64,000 nucleotides of DNA. Origin: Holothuria scabra (taxonomy: Eukaryota > Echinodermata > Holothuroidea > Aspidochirotida > Holothuriidae). The stretch lies in NCBI GenBank assembly GCA_037179385.1, contig CM074193.1, forward strand, positions 9,461,992 through 9,525,991, given 5' to 3'. This document shows, in pieces, positions 23,622 through 35,230 of the stretch. Made by a program: the position numbers and the translations under genes. The notes under the pieces are model-generated. The model saw only the letters and a list, made by a program, of their open reading frames with translations, was not told the DNA's origin and made no database searches. Each line of letters begins with the position of its first letter. The first letter of the stretch is position 1.

Positions 23622-24689
23622 ATATCTCATTGACTGTAAATTTGTGAGTTATTTGGCTGATAGCTAGGGCCATCGCCGGAAAACGTACTGCATGCAGGGC
23701 AAGGACTAAGGACTGAACGTATTTCCGGGGGGGGGGGGGGATGAAACCTGTGGTACGGGCGATAATTTTACGGGACCGGCTGAGAACGTCATCTCAAATT
23801 GTGCACTAGGAAACAAAATCACTTATAAGCTTGTACACTACATGTCCATTTATACTATTACTGTATGATGTTATCATATATCTCAGCCCCTTTCCCTGAT
23901 TTTCTAGTTTGTTATGCCCATTATAATAAAAGGAACATTGACGAAGAGAAGGGGCAGGTTCCAAAATTTCTATTCATATGCATTTGCGTATTCTTTTCTG
24001 AGCTTTCTGCATCGGACCAAGTGAACCACTTGTTATATGAATTATTTATTACGTGTTGTTTATATGCTGAATGTACTTTTTTAATTAGGCAACTTCCAGG
24101 GGGGGGGGGGGGGTGCTGGGATATACTGCATTAAGGTAGCTAACGTTAAGCTTAACCAGAATAAAAATGCATTGAGGTTTCAATGATTGCAATATAGTGC
24201 CATGTTATCTCATTTCTTTCTGTCACTGGCCAATTGCTATATCTTAATGTATTGGCAAAATACAGTTCTGCTTGCATTTGATGATGGGAAGCCATCATGC
24301 TTCTGCTTGTATGACATTCATCCAAGCTTCCTTCTCCAAAATATTCTACATACAAGTTGTTCTGAGTTTGGTCCTGGTGACCCCAGATGACCTTTGACCC
24401 CCAACAAAACGACTGGGCTCTTTCCTTGACAATAATGCATCTACATACTTAATATGAAATTCATCAAAGCTTTCTACCTCAAGATATCGTGTTGACCAGG
24501 TTTTTTACAGTTAGACCCCTGGTGACCCCATATGACATTTGCCCCACTTAAAACAACAGGGTCCTTTTCTCTCACTATGGGGCATCTATGTAAGGAGTTT
24601 GAGAATATTTGGACTTTAATTTCTTATTTCGTGTTAACGAGTAAAGTGTCATAAACACACACACACTCACACATGCGCAGCACATACCC

Positions 24690-24920
24690 TACTGAAAGCA
24701 TTACGGGGCACACAGAGAACGGTTTCCCTTAAGGAAACGATCGTGATTTTTCTCCAGCCGGTTAAGTCATGCAGCAAGTGAATGCCGCGAGCGAGGTCGG
24801 GCTCTTGCATATCACGTGACACACCTCGTTGCCGTGTCCGAATTTTCGGGAAGCTACGCCAGTTAATCGCTTCGCGTGAGCGACGAAACATGCGCGAGGC
24901 TTAAGCTCTCGAGAGCGGCC
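24690..24920. repeat. Diverged GC-rich insert resembling the piggyBac-like MITE core
   Basis: CCGTGTCCGAATTTTCGGGA and AGCTACGCCAGTTAATCGCT resemble the core CCGAATTTTCGGGTAGCTAC of the TTAA MITEs at 9423 and 47822, but the terminal repeats are missing. This may be an older relative. The assignment is weak. Confidence 0.3.
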
Positions 24921-26151
24921 TGCACCCACCAAGGAATCGCTTACAGGTGCACACACCCACACCTACACACACGCGCACACAGTCGTGTTTTTACACACAA
25001 CTGAGGACTTCATTGTTATCTCCATTGTGTCTGCTTACTTAACCCTAACCTTCACAATAGACTGTCTATTGTTAGACAACCGAGGACTTGGGGAAATCTA
25101 TTGAATTTACTACCGAGGACCTGGAAGTCTATTGTTTAGGTCCTCTGTTTTACACAAAGACAAAGCCACCTACACACACACACACACACCCATACATACA
25201 CATACGCCATCTTGTTGCATAGGTTTCTCTTTCATTGAAATAAAAAAATGTTAGTGCTGATGTTTAATGTTGTTGAAGATATGTTTTAACTAGAAAGTCA
25301 AAAGGCTTAGTGATTTCTTGTCGCTGGAATGTCAGTCTGTTTGTTTTTGTTTTTTTTTTGCAAATTGATCAAACAAAGTATGAATTGCAAGCTTCCTACA
25401 TTGAGATATCATGTAAATCGGGTTCAGAGATTCGGACCCTTCGAAACCCGAGATGACCTTTGCCCACCTGGTACTAGGGTTATGCTCACTAAATCGCATC
25501 CGCATAATATGTGTGAAATTTTACAGTATCCAAGTCTCCAACCATGAGCAATTGAGGAAATATGCTATTGAGACTTGTGACCCTAAATATTTGACCTCCA
25601 TGAAAAATAAGAGACATATGCTCCTCACCATGGTGCATTCACATAATATGTATGAAATCTATCCAATCAAGGATTTTAGATTTTGAAGGCTGTTGACCCT
25701 AAATGACCTCTGAGATCCACCTAAAACAATAGGTTTCTCCCCTTTAATAAAACTTATCCACATAACATGTATTCAGTCCGTTCAAGCTTCCCAACTTCAG
25801 ATATCCTGTTAACAAGTTTTTTCAGACTTTAACGACTAGTGACTCCACATGACCTTTGAACTATGCCGAAAACTGCAGGGATCATTTAACCAATATGCAT
25901 TATCTACCTGCCAAGCATGACGACCCTTAAAGTTGCCTTCATTAAGATACTGTGTAAACAAGTTTGTCAGATTTTGATCTCTGCTGGCCCCATTGAACTC
26001 CACAAAAAACAATAGGGATCAAATTCTAAATATGAGCAACGCACAAACCATATACAATATTGGTAACACTTCCTCTTCTTGAGATGTGTTCGCAAACAAT
26101 TTCTAAGGAATTCACCATTTGACATTACCTGACCCCATATAACTTTTGACA

Positions 26152-27219
26152 TAGGGGAAGGCGGGGTACTGGCGAAAGCGGGAAATGGCGAACGCGGGGC
26201 AATGGCGAACACCGCCATATCTCGTTCCTGAGAATAGACGGCTCTATTTCACTTACCCCTCATATTAGCTCTCGGTCTATGAATACAACCAACACCCAAT
26301 TCGGACAACATTTCTGCTTCAACTCGAAAAAAAAAGCAAAAAATGTGAGTTCTACCCTGAATGTGAGTTGTCCCTTAAAGACGTACCTTCTTTTGGGAGC
26401 AGAACTCCTTCGGGGGTTTGGTTTCCCCCCTGGCTCTTTGCTAGAGAGTCGGGGGACTTTTGAAAATAAAAAGAGTTCTACCCCTTTGACTTTTCAACAT
26501 ACGTGTTCTGAAATTAACATTAAGGGTACGTATACTGTGAAATATTTATTTACCGAAACATCTAAATAACGTCGATAGTGTTTGCTCTCAAATGGTATGC
26601 CTTCAAAACCCCACAAGCTGGTGTTAAAAACAAGTGTGATTAAACCATTAACATGTGTGAGGGGTAATGGCGAACGTGTGTTCGGCATTACCCCATACCT
26701 AAGAATTGTGTATTTTCAGTGTGAGTTTTCAGTGTCAATGAGAACCTCCAGTGGAAGATTGAGCGACGTGTATGAAGTGTAAAAGTTGGGCACACGAAAA
26801 CTGCACCGATAAACAGGCTAGTTCGAAGACTACACGTGGGACTAGTGCATACAGTCACATCACATTTAGTTGTGGTGTTTTTGTGAGATTTGAATAAGCC
26901 CAACTCAAAAGTATGTTAACTTTGACATGCAGCTAACTTTAGTTGAATTTAAGTAGATTTGTTGTAAATAAACTGATCGCATATGTTTACCTTTTGCTCC
27001 GTTCGGAATTACCCGCAAAGCGAGGGGTAATGCCGAACGAGGTTCATTTTGCATTTTTAGTTGTTACGTAACATATGAAGTTGTTCCAAGAGCGGTTGCT
27101 GAAACAAAATTTGTATTTCATATAAGTTTTCTGTTAAGACATTTGTCTCATCTAAATGTTTTTTTTTTCTCTTATTCCCGTTTAGTAAAATGTGTTCGCC
27201 ATTACCCCACCTTCCTCTA
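26152..27219. mobile_element. Non-autonomous mariner-like element, GGGGAAGGYGGGGTAMTGGCGAA ends, TA-flanked
   Basis: The left end GGGGAAGGCGGGGTACTGGC and the right end GTTCGCCATTACCCCACCTT plus CCTC are inverted repeats, bounded on both sides by TA. Further copies of the GGTAATGGCGAAC motif occur inside (near 26200, 26665 and 27025). No transposase frame spans the 1.07 kb. It is inserted in a satellite-like unit. Confidence 0.7.
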
Positions 27220-28326
27220 CACGAAAATCGAGAGAGATCATTTACTTAATACGGCAAACCAACACACCAAATACCAGCATAGTCACTGTCACCTTCTTTG
27301 AGATAACGTGTTTACAAGGTTTCAACATTTTGACCTCTCATGACCCCACATTACCTTTGACATCCCTCAAAACAATAGGCCCGCACACGAAATATGAATT
27401 AAGTCACACCTACCTTTCCTGAGATACTGTGTTTTACATGCAACATCCAAGAAATTTACCATTTGACCTCTCGTGACCCCAAATGACCTTTGACCTCCAC
27501 GAAAATCAAGAGGGACCATCTACTCAATGCGGCCAACCCACACACCAAATACAAGCATTGTCACTTTTACCTTCCTTGAGGTTACACGTTTAAAAAGATT
27601 TGACAATTTGCCTTCTCATGACCCAAATGACCTATGAATCTAACAAATCAGTAAAGATCAACTACTCAATGTGGGCAACCCATACACCCTCAGAATAGCA
27701 TAGTCACATGTAAATTTCCTGAAATACCGTATTTACAAGGTTTTAACATTTTGACCTCTCGTGACCCCATGTGGCCTTAGACCTCCACTAAAAACAAAGG
27801 GGATCATTCACTGAATATGCTCAACCCACCCACCAAATATGAAATTAGCCTTACTTACCCTTCTTGACATATTGTGTTTAAAAGGGAACGTCATGCACAC
27901 ACATACACCTGCACACAGGGTTCACCATCGTAGGATTCCTTGCCTTCCTTCGGCAAGGAGTAAAAAAAGTGCAGACACAGATACCAACAAAATACAAAAC
28001 TGAGAAAAGATTGAACTAATTGGCACAGTATGAGGGATCAACTACTCAATGCGGGCAACCCGAGAAGACTAGAGTGTACATATAGGTCTGCAATGCGAAT
28101 TGCACCCTTTTACTTTATATTTCCACAGAGAAAAATTTTGACAAAAGATGCCATATTCTACACATTTTATGAAAGAATTAAGCACCGTGGTACCAGTAAC
28201 GCCTATTGGTGGTATAGATCTGGAAAAACTGAATATAATCTTAACATCCTTTTCCCCCATTTCGGCAGCTCTTAATGGTAATTCAAATAGACGGGCCTTT
28301 TTCAATTGAGTTTATAGCGATAGAAG

Positions 28327-30486
28327 CAGGAGTTGCGCCAGCGAGGGGGGGGGGCATGCCCCCCGTCGGGGAACACTGTCCCCCCCCCCCTCCCGTCGGG
28401 GAAGGTCGGCGGTTTCGTCGGGGAGACCTAAAAAATGAAAAAAGGATATAAAAAACCTGCAAGGACTGAAATTACAGGATGGGTGATCTGGAAGGTATTT
28501 TTTCTCCTTTTGCAACGCTATTTTAATACATATCGGCATCGATTTTCAACTACTTCTCAAGTTCATAGCTCTGTTATACCTCATTCCATGTACCTCGTCC
28601 CATTTTCAATCAAAGCGCGCAAGATCGCCCATAACCGAGACTTGTGTTGCAGACCAGGGAACTGGAAGTTTCACATGCAGAGGTAACCAAGGGTGGCACC
28701 AGCGGGAGACAAGGGGTCATTACCCCGTCGGGGAAGGGAAGGGCCTTCCTCTATCCTTGAGAGGATCCAATTTCGTCGGGGAGCCTTCAACTATAGACCT
28801 ACGATAAAAATGTAAGCCCGATAAACGTCAGATCTTCTTGATATGCTTTACCAGATTTCCTTACAAAACGGACGAGAAGTTAGAAAATATAGTGCCCAAA
28901 GGTTTGCAATTTGGAATGCCTCTACAGCCGAATTCGAGCAACGGTAATGAAAATCGGCCAGACCATTTTCTGTTATACATAATGATAAACAGAAGTGTGA
29001 GAAATGTCTCCTGATAAGTCTGACTGAAAATACATTTGAAGCCACCTTGTTGTAACGTGACATATTTTCAAAGACGTTGGAAGTAATATCATTTACTATC
29101 GGGGGTTCGACAGTCACATGGAAAATTATAGACCTCGCAGTTGGATACAACGAGAAGTCTCATAGAGTCAAAACATTGGTATTTTTTCAATTCGGTTGCA
29201 GAGTTTCCCCCGAAAAAAAGACAAGACCATTTCATCTAATTGTAGCAGTACTTTTTCTCTGGTAATTTTCTGACCACACAGCAAATTGATTTTTTCTATT
29301 GCCGGAATGTGAAACTTCCATAAATAAAGACTGCTTCATTTCTGGTTACAAGTCTTGGAAATGCCATTTCCGGTTGTCATAGGGATTACATTTTTTAATT
29401 TTTTCCCCTTTGCTCCGCGCCAACTCATGATGGCTCCCCGCTTTGATAGTGTTTTTGTCGCCGATTACTTAACAGCGCAATGCATGCTTGCAAATTATTT
29501 TTCGTTTGGGGGCAATACTATGAAGTGAAAATTTTATAGCGAAAGAAAGCTAAAAATCAATTACGAGACCGGGAAATGGCATTTCCGGCTGTCTGGGGTC
29601 TTCAATTTTTCAAAAATTTCTGTGTTTATTTAGTCGTTCTGGCAGCATTACATTTTTTCAGACAAAGAAGGCAATTCTGCCTCTGTCAATTCCGTCAATA
29701 TATAAAATATAAAATATATGGAAAACCAAACTTTTTCCGAGAGGAAAATTACGGGGGCATCAATCTCCATGATGTTATTTAGTAACCCTAACAAAAGTGC
29801 AAATCACCCCTACTTGATTTTTCTCTTAAGAAGGTCAGATTTTTCCATAAAATCTGTCATAAAATCAAAGTTCCGTCACTGTAAACTTCAGGTTTTCAAA
29901 AATGGCAAAATATTCCATTTTCGATGATTACTCCGAACAATAAAAAACCCAAGTCAACTCTCTTAATCATTCCGACAATTGCTCTTGACAGCAATTTTTC
30001 ATTGCAACCCTACTCCCAAAACAATTTTTTTCGTAAAATTTTCAGCTTTATTCAAAATGATAAGCTCTTATCTTTCAAAAAAGGGAAAAACTTTTTTGGA
30101 AAATTTCAAGTTTCGTGTGAAGCTTTACTACCTAGGCCTAGTATGATGCAATGCGTAACCCCCAAAGAATTTCAGCTGCCAACTATGTAACGTTTTTGAT
30201 TTTGCCCATATGAATTACAGATTCTTCAACAAACACCCCAACTTTTTTATTTGTCCCTACAAAAGCCAAATTTCGTTCAAAAATGTTTTCTTCTAAACAA
30301 ACTCCAAATTTTTGAGTATTTGCTGAAAAAAAAGCCAAAAAATTTCGGTGCGCTACGCACGCCTTGAATTTTGCAAAGTCATATCCTACCGGGACTAACT
30401 CATCGCCTTTGTTGGGGACTCGAAATGTTGGCCCCCCTGTCGGGGAGCTCGGCCCTCTTGTCGGGAAAATCCTGGCGCCACCCCTG
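28327..30486 (+). mobile_element. Long non-autonomous hAT-like element, copy B (best preserved)
   Basis: The ends CAGGAGTTGCGCCAG and CTGGCGCCACCCCTG are inverted repeats. The flanks gatagaag and tgtagaaa share only TAGAA, so the target duplication is eroded. Inside are several GTCGGGGA modules, paired GGAAATGGCATTTCC-type motifs near 29565-29590, and a GGTGCGCTACGCACGC palindrome near 30345. It is colinear with 6148-8900 and, inverted, with 3077-5420. No transposase is present. Confidence 0.65.
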
Positions 30487-33400
30487 TGTAGAAATGTTTA
30501 GTCAGTCGAGCAATTTCACTGTCATTATTTGATTCTCCTTATGATGTTAGCGAGGCTTACAGTGCGTTAACATTACGGTTAGACATCTTACATAATGTTT
30601 TACCTAAGGTTAGACGAAGAAGGCACAAACCACGCCTTAGATATATAAGGGTATCAGCACGGCTGTAGTCGAGTCCGGACTCAGACTCGTTATATCAAAA
30701 TTTGAAGGACTCGGTTGAGGTCCCCTCAGTGGCGTGGGGAGCAATATGAAAATGTGTGTGTGTGGAGGGGGGGGGGGGGGCGGAACGATTTTGGACCGTG
30801 CACCTCAACCTACCCCATTGCCTTTAATTAAGGTACACCTTTGATGGCAAATCTTTTCCTTTTTCTACGAGCAAGGTTTTGTTTTTAACGTGAAGAATTC
30901 TGACTTCTTTCAAGTGTGAACACTGCTGCATTAGGAGCGTATTCTAATATGCTGCGCGCGGAGCGCGCCGAAAGTTTGGGTCCTTTTACACATTTGCAAA
31001 TATTGAGCTTGTATTGCTGAAAATAATTTAGATCCAGGGTTTCCTGTAAAGAAATTTGAATATTTGGGGGTGTATTGAAGAATCTGGGTTTCCTATTAAC
31101 ATATAGGCTATCTGAGGTAGCATGTCGACTGAAGATCGTTGTCGTTACATAATGTTATCTAAGGAGTGCAGATTGAGGCTTCTTGGCGACATTCAAAAAG
31201 CTCCCTAAACTTTGCTGCCTTTCTTAGACAAAATAGTTAAAAATTAAAAGCCTATATTAAAGAAAATTTAGGAGGGAAACGATATACTGTAGCGGCCCGG
31301 AAAGGTTTACCATTGACTGCTTTATTAGGGACCACTTACTGGATTAAGGGTTGCAATTTAGGGGACGCGAAGCGCGCGAAAAATTTTGCCCTTTTAAAGC
31401 TAATAATTACAAATAAGGAACTTTTATTAAAAAGAATTCGGCACTTTATGAAGGAAAATTTGGGGAAACCGCACTGTATTTGCCTGGTGTGTCAAAATGG
31501 CTTATTCCGATTTGTTCACCTTTTCGAGCCAGGGGACAGTAGCTCCCTGCCTTTTGAAGCTACCGTCACTGCTCTGCAACATTGAACATTGATAACATTT
31601 TGGCACTTCAGTAACTTAAGAATCCATTTAAACAGATTACTCAGCTGACATGGTTGAAAGCTATCTGATGATAGGTGTGAATGAGAGCATTTGAGTACGG
31701 AATGGCAATGGTTCCCTGCCTGAAATCTTGTTCGAAAGACTATCTTTAGTTGGCGCGGAGAGTACAGAAAATTTTGTAAAATCACGACGTCCCAAACAGC
31801 CAAAAATAGCATGTCTCGGGCTTGTAAGTATTCGCTTAGTTTTCCGATTGTCCTTCAAGTGTGATCACTCCTGTATCAGGGACGTACTGCGGCGCGCGAA
31901 AGGCGCCGAAATTTTTGTTGCCCCTCTTAAACAAATATAATGTAGATATGGAGCTTGTATTGGAGACAGCTTTGGACTCTGGGTTTCCTGTAAGGAGATT
32001 TAAAGAGTTGGGGGATTACTGAAAAATGTGCACTTCCTTCAAATATTGGTGGTAAATCTGAGAATGATTGCTTTTTTTAAAGTTGTCCCGACTCTCTGGC
32101 AAAGAGCCGTTCGGCGAAAACAAACTATTAGCTCCTTCCCGAAGAAGCTAGATTGCACGACGAATGATTCGTTGTTGCTGCGAGCTGACCTACGAGCTGA
32201 CACTCGACGATGAAATTTCAAAGTGTCCCAAACTTTGTTGTCATTTTTAGGCAAAATATTTCAAAATCAAGGGCTTTCTTTGAAGAAATTGGTAACTCTG
32301 TGAAAGACATTTTACAAAAATATCGAAATAGCTGCCGGTGTCTCCTGATGATGTGGTTTCACATATGGTAAATATCCGATTTTCTCAGCTCTAGAGCTCG
32401 GAAAAGTTTACAATATGAGTGAGAACTAATGCATTTAATATCACACTTTGTACTTTTTGCGATTTGGAAACCTTGATTTGGCACGTTACTTGTAAAAATT
32501 TCGCTTTTTCACCTTATAGTTCAATTCGAGCACATGAATTTATGGTAATTGACGTGGAAATTAATCTGAAACCAAAACTCTCAATTGGCCTAGCTCTTTG
32601 ACTAACAGCTAATTCAAAGAATTCAGAGTATCAAAGCTTATATCACACAACATGAACTGATGAGGATAAATTTCAGACAATTGTAGGACTGGCCTTATGT
32701 AAGAAGGTTAGGAGAACTGGTACTGTTTTGGGTGAGAGAAATAGGGCCTTAAAGTGAAAAGGAGTTTTCTGACTCAGCCTGAACGGTAAATACAAATATT
32801 ATGGAGAAAAGTAAATAGTACCGTGCCGTAGGAGAAAGAAACACAATGTTAGAACAGGTATTCGCACCCTCGACCCTGTCACCCCTAGTGATACAGCCTA
32901 GTAGGCAGCGGGCCGTACCCGAAAAAGTGCTTTCGTTTTTAACTTTCGTGACGCACATCTGAGGGTCGGCATAAAAATTACCCACGAAGGTCAATTTTAA
33001 CCTTTTGAACATAATATCAATTACCACAAGCGAACGAATTGGCCTACGAAGAGAAATTTGAGGTTAAATTGTTGGCTTTTTTTGGCCAACATTCATTGTA
33101 GATACTAGTTCCACGAATTTTCTGACACGTACAAAATCTGTACATGCCGGGTATAGTGCACAGTGCAGTGGTCAGTGAAATTGATAGGGATAAACTTTTA
33201 TGTCAATTAATTGACGGGAGGGGGGAAAAGGGGAGTAGGACGACTTTCCCCTCATCTGAGGAAAGGTTGAATAAATCAGGAACAGGAACGAGAGATGAAA
33301 GCGAAGGGATAGCGAAGAAGGAAAATGAAATAGGACAAAACAAGAATAAGAATTTGGAATAGAAAAGAGGAAGAAAATAAACACACATGACATGAAAAAC

Positions 33401-33510
33401 CAAGAAACAGAGAGAAGAGATGCGTTCAGTAAGAAGACCAATAGATGATTCACATGATATTGTTTAGCCAAGTGTGGTTTGCAGTTGAGTTATGAGAGAG
33501 TAAATAACCG
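30487..33510. repeat. Further fragments of the hAT-like family and a shared retroposon tail
   Basis: GCGCGGAGCGCGCC (near 30955), GGACGCGAAGCGCGCG (near 31362), AGTTGGCGCGGAGAGTACAG (near 31740) and GCGCGCGAAAGGCGCC (near 31890) are family modules. The 10300-11100 region aligns block by block with 31060-31760. At 32087-32165 lies the TCTGGCAAAGAGCCGTTCGG tail module that recurs at 43300 and 45490. Nothing coding is recognised up to 33510. Confidence 0.5.
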
Positions 33511-33910
33511 ACGACATGGCCGTCAAGTGGTTAAAGCATCCGACTTCAGGCGCGGATTAAGGGGTGGGGGCTTACGGCCCCAGCCCTCCCTTTTTCGCCA
33601 CATCAACAATAAAACATATGAAAAATTAGCAGTGCAGCTCCCTCTCACCCCTTTTTTCTCTTAGGTCAGCCCCCTTTTTTGAATGTGCGGATCCGCGCCT
33701 GGACTAGCTTGCAGTTGGGAGGTCGGAAGTTCGAGTACTATTGGCCGGGTCATACTGAAGACTGTAAAAAAACACCCACTGCCATTGTACCTGGTGCTCA
33801 GCATAAGGCAATTGAGTGGGAAAAACAAGCCAGTTAGTCACAAGTGGAAAAGCTAGTCCGTGGCGGCTTGACATAAACCAATTGGTTAGAAACTGGCCAT
33901 ATGGGTCGTC
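33511..33910 (+). mobile_element. tRNA-derived SINE, copy 1 (interrupted)
   Basis: The head resembles a tRNA with an A-box (TGGCCGTCAAGTGGTTAAAG) and, after a MITE insertion, a B-box-like GGAAGTTCGAGTACTA. The body follows as CTGCCATTGTACCTGGTGCT and then ACCAATTGGTTAGAAACTGG. The same body occurs at 40765-40976 and 53655-53835. The head is closest in shape to the copy with a GCA anticodon at 40915-40976. Confidence 0.75.
33547..33701. mobile_element. hAT-like MITE inside the SINE head
   Basis: CAGGCGCGGATTAAGGGG on the left mirrors GCGGATCCGCGCCTG on the right. It interrupts the SINE between GCATCCGACTT and GCTTGCAGTTGGG. Only a short GACT repeat is seen at the two edges. Confidence 0.7.
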
Positions 33911-34018
33911 ACGTAAAACTCCGTCCATCTTACTAACTTGAGAGGATAGGCCTAAATGGACAGGCTTTACGACCAAGCAGAACTTAATTCCCATTGAGAT
34001 CTTTTGTCCAAATCAACA

Positions 34019-34230
34019 AAAGGTTTCAACGGTCTCCAAATGGTAAAGGGTTTTCAAAAGGGTTTGGTTTATGAAAAGGGTAATTTTGTAAATCCCTTTG
34101 AGTTTGGACCAATTTCCATCATCTACCAAAGGGACTGCCCAAATGCATAAGGTATTTACAAAAGGTATCACTAATTGAAACCCTTTGGGTTCAAAGGGTC
34201 TAACCCAAAAGGGTTCCAAATGGAATTTTC
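34019..34230. repeat. AACCCTTTGG / CCAAAGGGTT inverted-repeat cluster
   Basis: Many short complementary motifs (AAAAGGGTTT, AACCCTTTGG, CCAAAGGGAC, CAAAGGGTCT) pack into about 210 bp. A related TTCCATTTGGAACCCTTTGA lies near 34660. It is possibly a fold-back element, and the boundary is uncertain. Confidence 0.4.
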
Positions 34231-34739
34231 AGCTGGGCTGCCAAAAAACTTTGACTATACCTAAAGCTGTAAAGTATAACCTTTTCTAGTGAGCACGCCT
34301 GCATGATTTGAACCAGCGTCGAATCTCCATGAAGCCTTGGTCGTTCACTCCAAGTATAAGTTCAAACTATATGATCGATCATCAAAGAACCAATCTCAAT
34401 TTCCTGCGAGTAACTTAGCATCATGTAGTACGTAGAACTGATCGCCAGCATCTCTACCAGGAAAAAAGGGAACCGGATCGTGGGCTAAAGTTTACAAAAT
34501 TTGAAAATCCGACCGGGGTGAGAGCTGTATGAATATATTATCTTCTGTCAGGTGGAGAGGGGCACAAGATTCCTGGAGATATTATCACAACAACCAGTGG
34601 TTCGAACCTGCCACTCATTCATATGCTTGATATTTTGCATGTATTTTATAGGTAACCATTCCATTTGGAACCCTTTGAGCACAATTGTTTTGAAATGGTA
34701 GGCCTACCTTTCGAAAAGTAAAAAGAAAAATACTTTTTT

Positions 34740-35230
34740 AAGCATAGGGGTAGGAAGCGGGGCTGGGGAAGAAAGCCTCCCCGGCCCCCAGTGAAAAATG
34801 AGGGGCGGAAGCAAGATTCCGCTCCCCCACTTCCCGTGTCAGAAACCCCTTCAAAATCTCAAAAAACCGCGAAATTTCCAGCGCGCTTTGCTCGCCGCAT
34901 TATGCAGCATAAGTACACTAGTTCTCCCTGATAGACCAGTTTGGTAAACTTTCCTGAGCTCTGGACATATCAAAATCGGATATTTACCATTTGTGTGACA
35001 CCACATCATTAAGAAACCCCGGCAGCTATATTGCTATTTTTGTGACCTGTCTTTCATAAAATTCCAATTTTTCTACAATTAAAATTCTTGATTTTGAAAT
35101 ATTTTGTCTAAAAGGACAACAAATTTGGGAAACTTTTGAAATGTCATCGGGGTCTGCGGGGTCTCGATTTTTCAAAATTTTGTATACGCTCCGCGCCAAT
35201 TGAAGATAGTCTTTCGAGAAAGACTTCTTA
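34740..35230. repeat. hAT-like repeat family fragment, inverted orientation
   Basis: GGGGCGGAAGCAAGATTCCG, CCAGCGCGCTTTGCTCGCCG and CGCTCCGCGCCAATTGAAGA mirror modules of the family at 10981 and 31745. It is non-coding. Confidence 0.45.

Larger units (their letters stand above)
24360..27965 (+). repeat. Second satellite-like block with TGACCTTTGACC units, interrupted by a mariner-like MITE
   Basis: It repeats the unit of 16730-18145: TGACC(C/T)CAAATGACCTTTG, ACAATAGGG, a CACACCAAATATGAA part and GATA(T/C)(T/C)GTGTTTACAAGG. The block is divided by CA-rich stretches near 24655-24975 and 25170-25205, by a MITE at 26154-27217, and ends with ACACACATACACCTGCACAC and the hairpin at 27935-27960 (GATTCCTTGCC with GGCAAGGAG). 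A perfect TGACCTTTGACCT lies at 27484-27496. Confidence 0.75.

Noticed and set aside
15540..28000. CRISPR-like array
   Set aside because: The repeats are degenerate, long and without regular unique spacers, and the genome is eukaryotic.
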